A stretch of 64,000 bases of DNA from Rhizophagus clarus (GCA_015698045.1 BLAL01000223.1:62001-126000); one strand, 5' to 3'; numbered from the stretch's first letter, positions 9,162 to 17,144 are shown. Program-made: numbers and translations. Notes: generated from the sequence alone by a model not told the origin.

Positions 9162-9796
9162 ATGAGCCTCTGCCTTTAGCGCCTCCGGCAGAGTCCAGCC
9201 AGCCTGAAACATATGATGAGCTACTACCAAAGCTTTCACCAGCAATGCGGAAAATGTGTCAGTCATATACAGTTCAGAAAAAGGAATCAGATGAGTGGTT
9301 TTCGTCATTACAATACCTAAATGCTAAAATAGATGATTTAACGATCTCTAATTCTTTTTTAGATGGCGGAAGTGAGTTCGGAGGAGTAAATGATGCAACA
9401 ATTAATGCTCTTGGGTGGAAAGCTGATAAACCATCAGACTTCACAATAAAAGGTAACTCCAAACACATTACCGAGTCATTGGGATGGTTTACGGATGTAC
9501 CAATCAGTATAAAGGATAAGGATGGTAAAACTGTCACAGCTACTGGAAATTTTACTCATATTGATAATGGGAAACCCGAACCAATGTTATGTTTAGGTAT
9601 GACATGGATTAGGAAAGTTCAAGGTGTCCTCGACCCAAATAAAAATCAATTCCGAATGAAGTTACATGGGAAAGCTTACATTATCTCAACTTTTAGCAAA
9701 GCTCCAGAAGTTGAAGATCCTCCCAAAGAGGAGCAGGACCAAGTATCCACCGATTCCTCTATCCCGACTAGTGAAGACTTAAAAAAAAGTGCGTAA
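9131..9796 (+). CDS. Retropepsin-like aspartic protease
   Basis: Open from 9131 in the -1 frame relative to gag; in-frame ATG at 9245. The protein has ISNSFLDGGSEFGGVNDATI (aspartic protease loop, Asp-Gly-Gly in place of the usual Asp-Thr/Ser-Gly), then ITESLGWFTDVPISIKD, and MLCLGMTWIRKVQGVLD, the equivalent of the LG-x-x-W strand after the second half of retropepsins. Length about 200 residues suits a single-lobe, dimeric retroviral-type enzyme that would process the gag-like protein. DGG is unusual and may alter activity. The C-terminus is acidic and ends at a second A8 run where another -1 shift opens a third frame. Confidence 0.6.
   Translation, partial: STGKKKQVPVNEPLPLAPPAESSQPETYDELLPKLSPAMRKMCQSYTVQKKESDEWFSSLQYLNAKIDDLTISNSFLDGGSEFGGVNDATINALGWKADKPSDFTIKGNSKHITESLGWFTDVPISIKDKDGKTVTATGNFTHIDNGKPEPMLCLGMTWIRKVQGVLDPNKNQFRMKLHGKAYIISTFSKAPEVEDPPKEEQDQVSTDSSIPTSEDLKKSA
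9140..9147 (+). promoter_or_regulatory. Candidate -1 frameshift site between gag-like and protease frames
   Basis: Eight A residues read in the gag frame as GTA AAA AAA AGC, i.e. an A_AAA_AAA slippery heptamer. A -1 slip continues as AAG CAG GTA into the protease frame, which is open from 9131. The zero frame stops 11 bp later at 9159. Typical gag-pro arrangement; a sequencing or mutational indel is the alternative. Confidence 0.5.
9781..9788 (+). promoter_or_regulatory. Second A8 slippery run at the end of the protease frame
   Basis: Read as TTA AAA AAA AGT in the protease frame, the same codon arrangement as the site at 9140-9147. A -1 slip bypasses TAA 9794 and continues as AAG TGC GTA to TAG 9838. 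Two identical sites in series resemble gag/pro/pol recoding, but the third frame is very short here. Confidence 0.35.
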
Positions 9797-9885
9797 ACTG
9801 TACAAAGCTTGAAGAACATCTTGCAAAGGCTGAAGAGTAGCTTGGTAAGGCAATAAGCGCCATAAAAATACTTGCTGAAAAGTAG
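9787..9885 (+). pseudogene. Short third frame after protease, Cys pair plus helix, one TAG
   Basis: In the -1 frame from the second A8 run the codons give KCVNCTKLEEHLAKAEE, TAG at 9838, then LGKAISAIKILAEK and TAG at 9883. The helical register continues across the first stop, which again sits in a GAA GAG TAG context like the stop at 7278. It may be the remnant of a short C-terminal extension or of a lost downstream domain. No function assigned. Confidence 0.35.
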
Positions 9886-9920
9886 TAAGGATATATACAT
9901 CCTCCGCCTCTGACACTGAT

Positions 9921-10397
9921 TCAAGAAATGGAATTACCGATGTCATCCATTTCTTTTAATACTTTTTCAAGTTCAGATCCCATCCTAGATATATTATCAT
10001 TAGAGGGAGTATGGTTAATAGTATCATCCGTCTCAGTAGAGGCTACACTCGTTTTACTTAACTTCTTTTTTCAGCTATTTTTCTTTAGTGGTAAGTCATG
10101 TGGAGAGGAAGTAATACCTGGGGCCCCTCCTATTTTGGCAGATGGCATTATAGCAGATCCATCTGAGAGCACTCTTTCAGATCCGGCAGAAATATCAGCT
10201 ATTGGTTGATTCCAGGCAATTCTATTAGCTTCTTCGCCTCTCCAAATCTGATATATGCGCTTCATTGATGTATTATATTTGTCCATCAATTCATCTAAAA
10301 CTTTCTTCCTCGGCCTTTTATTTTCACGTTGCATAATAAAATCGTAATCAGTCTGTGAAAATAAAGGCGCATTACAGTTCATGCGTTGTCTAACCAT
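9921..10397 (-). pseudogene. Small basic, HTH-like protein with one in-frame TGA
   Basis: Minus strand, ATG at 10397 (MVRQRMNCNAPLFSQ). The N-terminal part has a basic helical segment, NKRPRKKVLDELMDKYNTS then MKRIYQIWRGEEANRIAWNQ, which looks like a helix-turn-helix DNA-binding unit. TGA at 10071-10073 interrupts, after which the same frame stays open for 49 codons (KKKLSKTSVASTETDDTIN and on) to TGA 9921. TGG-to-TGA is the simplest explanation, as in the gene at 1970. Transcribed toward the protease gene, with divergent AT-rich DNA upstream. A regulator or DNA-binding accessory of the element is plausible; not proven. Confidence 0.5.
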
Positions 10398-10650
10398 AAT
10401 CACGATGGTATATTTTTTTAGATAAAATATTTCAAAAATATTAAATATGATAAGCGTAGTCTTTTTGATATTTAGAAAAAATGTATTATTTCGAAAATAA
10501 TTTAATGAAATAAATAGGATAAATATATTAATTCGAAAAAATTTATTGGGATAATTGAAATAAATATATTATTTAGGAAATGTAGGAAGAGCCTATTATT
10601 TCAAAAATATTTTATTTTTTTTTCTGACTATATTTGCAGGGTAAAAAACT
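10398..10650. promoter_or_regulatory. Divergent AT-rich intergenic region
   Basis: About 250 bp between divergent genes (10397 minus and 10651 plus). It contains five or six copies of a degenerate word around ATATTATTT(C/A)GAAAATA (near 10430, 10485, 10525, 10565, 10595), often paired with TTCGAAAA. Likely a shared promoter region; the repeated word could be a binding site. Confidence 0.35.
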
Positions 10651-11778
10651 ATGCCTCGGATCTATACCTTGAATGATGTAGGTAATAGTGGTGGCAGTAA
10701 ACTTGGAAACCCTCCATCCAATCGATATCCACCTAGCCGATTAGAACTTGAAGAACAGCTAAAAAAAGATCACGAAAAGTTTATAAGATCTGCTAAACAG
10801 CTTATAGCTAAATATCATGCCTTAGATAAAAAAAATAAGTGTATGCAAAGCGCCTTGGACGCCTCTCATGAAGAAAATGAGCGTATGCAAAAATCTATGA
10901 ATCAAATGATCCCTCTAGCTAATCATCTAAATGGTTTGAATAATAAGCTGGTTTCCCAAATTACTTGCGAACAAAAGTCTCATGCCGATCTTAATGCCAA
11001 GCAGTTAAAAGAAATAGAATCGCTAAAGTCTACGGTCAAATCACTGGAAAGTATAATATCTTCGATGCAAAAAGCTTCATCTTTGAAGGATTCTGATATC
11101 ATCTCTCTTGGAACTAAAATAAATGAACTGGAGGCTGAGTTGGAACAAGCTACGCAGAAAGTTTTATTAAAGGATTCCAATACTAACCAGTTGTGTAGCA
11201 ATCCCTCTCTTGAGATTAAAGCAAAGGAATTAGAAAATGAACTGGAGAAAGTTACACAAAATTCATCATTTAAGGATGGGTTAATTTTCTGTCTCAGGTC
11301 CAGGGTAAGTAATCTGGAAGATGAACTAGATCAGATTGTTTCGCAACCGCATCAGATAATTCATGATTCAAAAATAGGTAGTGCAGAAGCGGACCCAGCC
11401 TCATCATCTAATGATTATAAGCATGATGAAGTAGTAGAAGAGATACCCCATTTTTCTTCACACTACTCAGAGCGCGAACCTGATGGAAAAGGAGATTATG
11501 GTAGTATTCCAGCCATACCTGTTATTGCGTTAGGAGGTAATAGTAATACTTTAGTTAATGATCAGAAAACAATGCTTATATTCTTCTTTGTTATTCTTAC
11601 CTTCACAGTAATATTAATTATATGGCATATATACAGGCGATTTTTTCATCCAACCAAAAAGAAAGAAATTTTTTATCCAGACTATAGAAATAAGAGTTAT
11701 GGGTTTCCAATCCGATACGCAGAAGAACCAAAAGACAGGACTGCCTCCTATGAAACTTTACCTTATGGATATGGATAG
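10651..11778 (+). CDS. Long coiled-coil protein with C-terminal membrane anchor
   Basis: ATG 10651 to TAG 11778, 375 residues. Residues about 25-235 are coiled coil (LELEEQLKKDHEKFIRSAK, INELEAELEQATQK, KELENELEKVTQ, SNLEDELDQIV), with three near-repeats of an S-SLKDSDII-LGTKINELE type unit. An acidic Ser-rich linker follows, then one hydrophobic segment at about 308-328 (MLIFFFVILTFTVILIIWHI) and a short basic, Tyr-rich tail. No signal peptide, so tail-anchored or type-II-like topology is expected. It faces the convergent ATPase gene 60 bp downstream. In a virus-like element this could be a spike or membrane-remodelling protein, but that is speculation; no family recognised. Confidence 0.6.
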   Translation: MPRIYTLNDVGNSGGSKLGNPPSNRYPPSRLELEEQLKKDHEKFIRSAKQLIAKYHALDKKNKCMQSALDASHEENERMQKSMNQMIPLANHLNGLNNKLVSQITCEQKSHADLNAKQLKEIESLKSTVKSLESIISSMQKASSLKDSDIISLGTKINELEAELEQATQKVLLKDSNTNQLCSNPSLEIKAKELENELEKVTQNSSFKDGLIFCLRSRVSNLEDELDQIVSQPHQIIHDSKIGSAEADPASSSNDYKHDEVVEEIPHFSSHYSEREPDGKGDYGSIPAIPVIALGGNSNTLVNDQKTMLIFFFVILTFTVILIIWHIYRRFFHPTKKKEIFYPDYRNKSYGFPIRYAEEPKDRTASYETLPYGYG

Positions 11779-11837
11779 GCCACAAAGCATGAATCATCCC
11801 GAATTCAGACATTTTGCCAGTCCTTTAAAGGTTTGTC

Positions 11838-12596
11838 CTATCTAAATCTAATTGTTAAGGGGTCGTCAGGTGGTCTTCGAATATCAATAACCACGAAATG
11901 TTTTTTTATCACATCATAAACTTTTTTTGCTAGAGGCTCATAATCATCATACATATCTTTAAGAATTCGTTTTATGCTATCTAGTGTTCCACATCCACGA
12001 TGCAATAAAATATATGTAAAATTTTCACGTATATTCTGATGGATTTCATAAAAACGCTGGGCGATATAAATTGAGCTAATTCCTTCATGCCTGCCTGACC
12101 TAAAGAAAGGAACAATTTTTAGTTGAGTTGCCAGAGGTTCACCAGCAAGATCATCAAAGACTATAAGAGTAGATCGGCCAGTTCTTTTGAAAGACGAAAT
12201 ATCAGGTAGTTCTTCAGGCGCTATCAGTTTGAATCTCACATTTTCATACCATGGAGCTTGCTTATCCTTGGCTATAAATTCATAAAAACATTGTACTGCT
12301 TCCCATAACTCTTCATCTTGGTGTTGCGCAACAACAATTAGATCATCACACGGAATGTACCTTTCACCAAAATTTTTGCTCCCGCCTTTTGGTATTTTAT
12401 GACCACGTTTTTCACCAGACATCCACAGATATATTTTTGGATATTTGCTTCCCAGAATCAGAAATACTACCATTCTCGTCTTTCCAGACTCAGAGGTGCC
12501 TGCAACTCCTAGTCTAAATGGAAGTTTAGGAGCAAATGGATTCTGTTTTTTCAAAGGTACAGTTTCGCCTAATTTGCATAGCTCGTAATACTCCAT
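11838..12596 (-). CDS. A32/FtsK-HerA-type genome-packaging ATPase (Polinton-like)
   Basis: 252 residues from ATG 12596. Walker A is GTSESGKT (residues about 33-40); Walker B is STLIVFDDLAG (about 142-152). After it comes FRSGRHEGISSIYIAQRFYE and IRENFTYILLHRG, the arginine and sensor region typical of A32-like packaging ATPases of poxviruses, giant viruses, virophages and Polintons. Those enzymes pump DNA into capsids. The length is normal for the family and no break is seen. The start is tight: only 5 bp separate it from the divergent fragment at 12602, and the stop converges on the coiled-coil membrane gene. Strongest evidence that the block derives from a capsid-forming DNA element. Confidence 0.85.
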   Translation of the reverse strand: MEYYELCKLGETVPLKKQNPFAPKLPFRLGVAGTSESGKTRMVVFLILGSKYPKIYLWMSGEKRGHKIPKGGSKNFGERYIPCDDLIVVAQHQDEELWEAVQCFYEFIAKDKQAPWYENVRFKLIAPEELPDISSFKRTGRSTLIVFDDLAGEPLATQLKIVPFFRSGRHEGISSIYIAQRFYEIHQNIRENFTYILLHRGCGTLDSIKRILKDMYDDYEPLAKKVYDVIKKHFVVIDIRRPPDDPLTIRFR

Positions 12597-12601
12597 AGTT
12601 T

Positions 12602-12793
12602 TTGAAAAGTAGGATTAATTATCAAGAAATATATTTTTTTGACCGCAATGGTGAATTTATTGTATTTGATCTCATTAGGCCAGAAGATGATCCCCTTGCA
12701 ATCCGCCTAAGGTTTGACACTCCACTGAACTTACAAAAGGAGATAGAGGCTAGGCAGAAGCGCAAGGAAAAAAGTGCTTCAGCTAATGAATAG
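12602..12793 (+). pseudogene. C-terminal fragment of a second, related packaging ATPase
   Basis: A 63-codon frame with no ATG. It includes NGEFIVFDLIRPEDDPLAIR, matching the end of the intact ATPase (VVIDIRRPPDDPLTIRFR) on the opposite strand, and then extends to a helical tail NLQKEIEARQKRKEKSASANE. It looks like the last part of a paralogous ATPase with a longer C-terminus, left in front of the integrase. The same tail appears in the fossil at 6794-6898. Probably not expressed on its own. Confidence 0.65.
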
Positions 12794-12843
12794 AATCTGA
12801 CTTTATAGATGCTAGCTTTTTTTCGTAATTATAAAAAATTGGA

Positions 12844-13911
12844 ATGGGAGAACCAATTATTTATATCAATCCTCAGAAAGCTCGAGACTTAGATCGCGAT
12901 CTTACTTTACAGAAACTTTATTACAGACCTGAGGGATATTATCATACTGCTGAAAAAATGCAGGATGCTTATAAGAAGGTGGGATATGAGTTCACTTTAG
13001 CCATAATAAAAAAATGGTTAAACAAGCAGGCTTTACATCAGATTCACAAACCCCGTCCTAAATTTATTCAGTATGCTTCTTTTAATGATATACAAGATCT
13101 AAATGATGTGCATCAATCTGATACTACACCACTTTCTCATTGTAAAATAGGCAATCGAATTTATAAGCATAAACTTGTAATAAAAGATGTGGCTACTAGA
13201 TTTCGCCGTAGTTTTGCTTTAACCAATAAATCATCTGCACAAGTGGCTAAAGCATTTCAGAAAATTTATGATGACCCAAACTGCCCTCTTATTTGGCCAA
13301 ATGTTTTAATTATTGATAGAGGTACTGAATTTATGGGCGAGTGTAGGGAATTATTACTTAGTCATGGTGTAAAAATTCAGTATGCTAATTCTAAACGTAG
13401 TGTAGCTATTGCTGAACGTGACCATCAAGAATTTGAAAAGCATGCTTATTTTCGGCAAGATGCTGTAGATTTTCATTTGCCTTTGACTGATAGATCCAGA
13501 GCATGGGTTAAGGGACTTTGTATAAATGATGATAATTATAATAATACACCCACTAAGTTAATAGGTATGTCTCCTAACGAGGCTGTAAAAAAGGCATTAA
13601 AAGGTAAAAAAATAATAGCTAGACCTTCTGTCAAACATAGGAGACCAGTTGGTTATAATGAACCACTTTTACCTAGCTATACTGAAGTTCGGCATTTATT
13701 GGAACCCGGCGAATTAGAAGGTGGTAGAAGAAGAGCAACTGATTGCAATTGGTCTCCCAAAGTTTTTACAATTGATTCTTATTTAATAAAAGAAAATCAA
13801 CCTATTCTATATAAGCTTTATAATGGTCCTAGACGCTCATTTGTAAGAGAAGAACTACAAATCGTCCCGCCAGATTCAGTCTTACCGCCCAAATATATTC
13901 TCAAGCATTAG
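12844..13911 (+). CDS. Polinton-type DDE (rve) integrase
   Basis: 355 residues, ATG 12844, no break. Order: helical N-terminal region (AIIKKWLNKQALHQIHKP), then the rve core with DVHQSDTTPLSHCKI (first Asp), VLIIDRGTEFMGECREL (second Asp) and VAIAERDHQEFEKHAYF (Glu), the second Asp and the Glu being about 32 residues apart. The C-terminus QPILYKLYNGPRRSFVREEL resembles the YkLxD..GExIxGxFYxxEL end of Maverick/Polinton integrases rather than a Gypsy integrase. The enzyme would cut and join element ends into target DNA. Its 3' end overlaps the convergent C2H2 gene by 11 bp. N-terminal zinc-binding HHCC not evident. A fossil of the same N-terminus lies at 6794-6898. Confidence 0.85.
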   Translation: MGEPIIYINPQKARDLDRDLTLQKLYYRPEGYYHTAEKMQDAYKKVGYEFTLAIIKKWLNKQALHQIHKPRPKFIQYASFNDIQDLNDVHQSDTTPLSHCKIGNRIYKHKLVIKDVATRFRRSFALTNKSSAQVAKAFQKIYDDPNCPLIWPNVLIIDRGTEFMGECRELLLSHGVKIQYANSKRSVAIAERDHQEFEKHAYFRQDAVDFHLPLTDRSRAWVKGLCINDDNYNNTPTKLIGMSPNEAVKKALKGKKIIARPSVKHRRPVGYNEPLLPSYTEVRHLLEPGELEGGRRRATDCNWSPKVFTIDSYLIKENQPILYKLYNGPRRSFVREELQIVPPDSVLPPKYILKH

Positions 13912-14971
13912 ACTTACCTCCTCTTTCCTCCACTTGGTATAGGATTTGTTCGAAGGCATCGCTTAAGTAGTCATCTATTTCAGCTCTATTGTAGACTATA
14001 ATTTGCTTATTTCTAAGCCAGTCAGTTCGTGAATTCTTTTTTCCTTGTTTTTCATTTCCAGGTTTATCATCTATAAGAAATTTGGTAAGAGAACATAGAG
14101 CGAACTTGAATTGCCCACGCTTGTCAAATTCTTTTTCAAGTAATTCCTTAAATTGTTTTCTTCGGCTTTTTAACATTTTTCGTATATCACTTCCATTATC
14201 TGGATGAGATCTAGGAACTTTTGCACGATGTACGGCTATAGCTCTTCTTTTGAGTGCCGTGCCTAATTCTTCTTGCTCCCTAAATTCTAGGTCTCTTTCT
14301 TGTTCATCAGTAATTTCTCCTAAGCGCTCAAATTCTTTATTAATCAAATTCTTAGATTTATCATTCCTATGAGCTTGTATTCTAGGTCCAGGGCCAGCTT
14401 TAGGCTCTGATATCTTTTCATATTTCTCTAACTCTTTTAATGTTGGTAGACGAACTGCCTCTGGATCATTTAGTTCAAGATCATGGAAAAGGGTCTTACA
14501 ACCATCTAGATCATTTGCCTCACATGGCTCAACACCTAGATCTAATTCATTCCAACATTTTTGCATTCTCGCTCCCCATGTCTTAATTCGCTCTCTGAGC
14601 TTTCGTGCATTTGGACTGATCCAATTCTTTGCCTCCTCTTCTGTGATGTAGTCGACACCAAGTACTGGAGCTTCCTTTTCGGGTTCTAGTTCAGGAACTG
14701 AAGTTGGGATTACCACATGTGGCTTATTCTTGTTGCTCATATTTACACTAGAGCTTTCTACTTGTGCTTTGATTTCGGAAGCCTGTTGGTTAGCTTCTTG
14801 AATAGGCACCTGAATTGGAGTTTGAATAGAAGCTACTTCCTTCTGCTTTTGTAATGGTTTGCATGGATTTTTTCGCTTAAAATGCTCACGAAGTTTTTGA
14901 GGAGTTGAGCATTCTCGTCCACAACGTTTACAGGTTGTACCTTTCTTATCACTTCTTGCTTTTCTGACCAT
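13901..14971 (-). CDS. C2H2/C2HC zinc-finger protein of the element
   Basis: 356 residues from ATG 14971. N-terminal zinc finger CKRCGRECSTPQKLREHFKR with a following NPCK (C-x2-C, then His and Cys or His). A Gln/Pro-rich linker follows, then WISPNARKLRERIKTWGARM with a Trp-rich segment (QKCWNELDLGVEPCE), the block KAGPGPRIQAHRND, and a long charged helical C-terminus (DIRKMLKSRRKQFKELLEKE). A decayed paralogue at 23994-24956 shares the finger, the Trp block and the GPGPxIQAHR motif, so this is a mobile gene family. DNA binding likely from the finger; role in the element (end recognition or regulation) is inference. Convergent with and overlapping the integrase. Confidence 0.65.
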   Translation of the reverse strand: MVRKARSDKKGTTCKRCGRECSTPQKLREHFKRKNPCKPLQKQKEVASIQTPIQVPIQEANQQASEIKAQVESSSVNMSNKNKPHVVIPTSVPELEPEKEAPVLGVDYITEEEAKNWISPNARKLRERIKTWGARMQKCWNELDLGVEPCEANDLDGCKTLFHDLELNDPEAVRLPTLKELEKYEKISEPKAGPGPRIQAHRNDKSKNLINKEFERLGEITDEQERDLEFREQEELGTALKRRAIAVHRAKVPRSHPDNGSDIRKMLKSRRKQFKELLEKEFDKRGQFKFALCSLTKFLIDDKPGNEKQGKKNSRTDWLRNKQIIVYNRAEIDDYLSDAFEQILYQVEERGGKSNA

Positions 14972-15178
14972 GGTGTTAACTCTAACCGTCGCACTATTAC
15001 TTGCTTATATAATTTTTTCTTTAATTAATTATTTCCTATATACATATCACTTTTCGATTATAGAAATCCTACCGAAGATAAGTATTTACAAGCTTTCCAA
15101 AGCGGTTCTAGCTATTGCAAAACTGAAGCATTAACTAATTATTAATTAATCTTTTCGATTCTAATAATAAAAAAAAGG

Positions 15179-15460
15179 ATGATCGGTGAATATTCTTGCC
15201 CATTTCTCTGCAATACTGGAAAGGCTTGTAATAACCCTTGCATTCGTCCAGAAGGTTGCCGATTTCATTGTAAAGCTAAAAAATGGGTACCATGCTCTGA
15301 TTGTGGAAAGCCTACAGCTTCTGCTTGTGGCCGATGCCCAGATCATGTTAGAGGCTATTATGTTACTCAATACTATGAAAGACTTCGATCAGAAGGTCTT
15401 CGATCAGAAATAGGAGAAAGACTTCGATTAGTGATACAAGAAATACAAAAAAGTCTTTGA
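15179..15460 (+). CDS. Small Cys-rich zinc-binding protein (93 aa)
   Basis: ATG 15179. Contains CPFLCNTGKACNNPC, then GCRFHCKAKKW, PCSDCGKPTASACGRCPDHV: about twelve Cys/His in 55 residues, arranged as two or three C-x2-C-type zinc sites, followed by a charged helical tail with a short duplication (SEGLRSEIGERL). No family recognised; a compact treble-clef or RING-like metal protein is likely. Preceded by an A-rich leader and followed after 6 bp by another tiny zinc gene, a viral-style spacing. Confidence 0.6.
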   Translation: MIGEYSCPFLCNTGKACNNPCIRPEGCRFHCKAKKWVPCSDCGKPTASACGRCPDHVRGYYVTQYYERLRSEGLRSEIGERLRLVIQEIQKSL

Positions 15461-15466
15461 TCAAAC

Positions 15467-15607
15467 ATGCAAAAAGAAACTTTTGAGCAATTAATGGTTG
15501 CCCATAGAAACAGGCTTGCAATTCTTAATATTACTCTCTGCAGGGTATGCCTCCTTCCAATAAAAATGGATGAGGGAGAATATTGTGATAGTTGCCAGCC
15601 AGAATAA
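15467..15607 (+). CDS. 46-residue zinc-ribbon-like mini-protein
   Basis: ATG 15467 to TAA 15607. Encodes a basic helix (FEQLMVAHRNRLAIL) and then CRVCLLPIKMDEGEYCDSC, two C-x2-C pairs 13 residues apart, which is the spacing of a small zinc ribbon. It begins 6 bp after the stop of the preceding Cys-rich gene, in a different frame. Short ORFs are common by chance, but the paired Cys motifs and placement support a real gene. Confidence 0.45.
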   Translation: MQKETFEQLMVAHRNRLAILNITLCRVCLLPIKMDEGEYCDSCQPE

Positions 15608-15609
15608 AT

Positions 15610-16740
15610 TTCCCCAGTAGGGTTGAATCGTTAGACTTAAATGAATAATGTATTAGATAAGAAGTTAGCCAGCACGAAGCCAATTCCTGATATATATTTC
15701 TTGTTAGACTTATAAAATTTCCTGGCAGGATTGAATAGTTAGACTTAAATTTTTTCGTTAAATTTATATGCTATTTATTAGGCTATTCTGCGCAGAACCT
15801 GTTCTTGACTAAGAAAAAGTTGGGACAATTCCGCAGATTTTTCTGGATTTTTACAGGAGATATTTTCGTTAAACTATTATATAAAACATGCTAGTTATAG
15901 AGCTAGCCTGCCCAAAACCAATCCTTTATTTACAATTTTCATTAGATTTATTAATGGGAAACTTAATTAACTTAAATTTTTTTGGTAGACTTAAAGATTA
16001 ATATACTTTTTCAAAGAGCTAGCTCGCTTAGAAGTAGTTCCTGATATAGACTTTTCTTAAATATTAGTTATGCTATATAGTAATCTGGCCTACTCTGAAC
16101 ACATTCTTGACTTAAAAAAAGTTGGGACAAAAACCTCGTTAGATTTATTTAAAGATTATGCAATTTAATGAGCTAGCTTGTATAGAAGCCATTCTTGTCT
16201 ATGGTAAAATTCGTTAGATTTAAAAGGTCACATGATTTTTCGATATGCTAATTAATGCGCAAACCCTTGCAGAAGCAATTCTTGATTAAAGAAAAGTTAG
16301 GACAAAAACTGTTAGACTTATTTGGTTAGACTTAATTTTTCGTTAGACTTATTTATGGGGTAATAAGGACCGTTAGACTTATTTTGGTTAGACTTAATTT
16401 TTCGTTAGACTTATTTATGGGATAATAAGGACCGTTAGACTTATTTTAGTTAGACTTAAGTAATTAATATGCAATTTAATGAGGAAAATCGCACAGAATC
16501 AATTCCTGATATACATTATTTTGTTAGACTTAATAAATATAACCGAAAAAATAATATAGAAATTAAGATTCTAAAGCCGTTAGAAGCTTTTCTAATATAT
16601 TAATAAAAATCGATATGCTTTCTGAGGTTGGAGAAGCCACACAGAATTAAGAAATATAATATCAAAATTAAAATTCTAGAGCTGATAGAAGCTCTTCTAA
16701 TATAATAAGAAAAATCGATATTATTTTTAACGTTCTGTAG
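15610..16740. repeat. Degenerate tandem repeats with GTTAGACTTA words
   Basis: About 1.1 kb of diverged repeats. Each unit has a gagctagc…agaagccaattcctgatatata core followed by one or more GTTAGACTTA words. A ~65-bp unit (atttttcgttagacttattt…aataaggacc) is repeated twice at 16336-16440. The phrase aagaaaaagttgggacaa recurs near 15815, 16115 and 16290. No ORF. Just right of the dense gene block, so it could include that element's end. Confidence 0.6.
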
Positions 16741-16748
16741 CCCACACA

Positions 16749-16805
16749 CACAATGTTTCAGTGGGGCCGGACATTCTGTCCTTAAACCCCCACTTTCACA
16801 TTGTG
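16749..16805. other. GC-richer hairpin with nested stem
   Basis: Arms CACAATGTTTCAGTGGGG and CCCCACTTTCACATTGTG pair with few mismatches around a short loop that contains a second stem, GGACA/TGTCC. It stands out in an AT-rich background. Could be a foldback element remnant, a structured RNA or a 3' processing signal. Confidence 0.5.
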
Positions 16806-17144
16806 TAAAATACACTTTTTATTAAATTATATATTAACTTTACCTTTTTTTAATATTACTAATGTTATTTTTTTTTCTATATTTTACTAAAAACTCTTCA
16901 TAATACTAACTTTTTGTATTTGTGTATTTTATTATAATTATTACTAACTTTTTATATTTACGCTTTTATTAAATATTACTAACTTTATCAGTCATATACT
17001 AACATATTATTATAATGAATGTTTTTATTTTAAATGCTTATTAATATAAATAAAGATACTATGTATTTTATTTGTAATTCTAAATATTATGTGCTATAAT
17101 AAATTTTATTATTCGTTATATGATTCTACAAAAATTGGTCAGTC
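16806..17144. other. AT-rich spacer with TTACTAACTTTT words
   Basis: About 340 bp, nearly all A/T, with TTACTAACTTTTTATATT-type words repeated four or five times (16855-17010). No gene seen. Confidence 0.4.

Noticed and set aside
9928..10209. Plus-strand 93-codon ORF
   Set aside because: Antisense to the small HTH-like gene, with no motif.
1128..16740. Terminal inverted repeats of the gag/integrase element
   Set aside because: No convincing inverted match between the regions around 1.1-1.9 kb and 15.6-16.7 kb; ends remain undefined.
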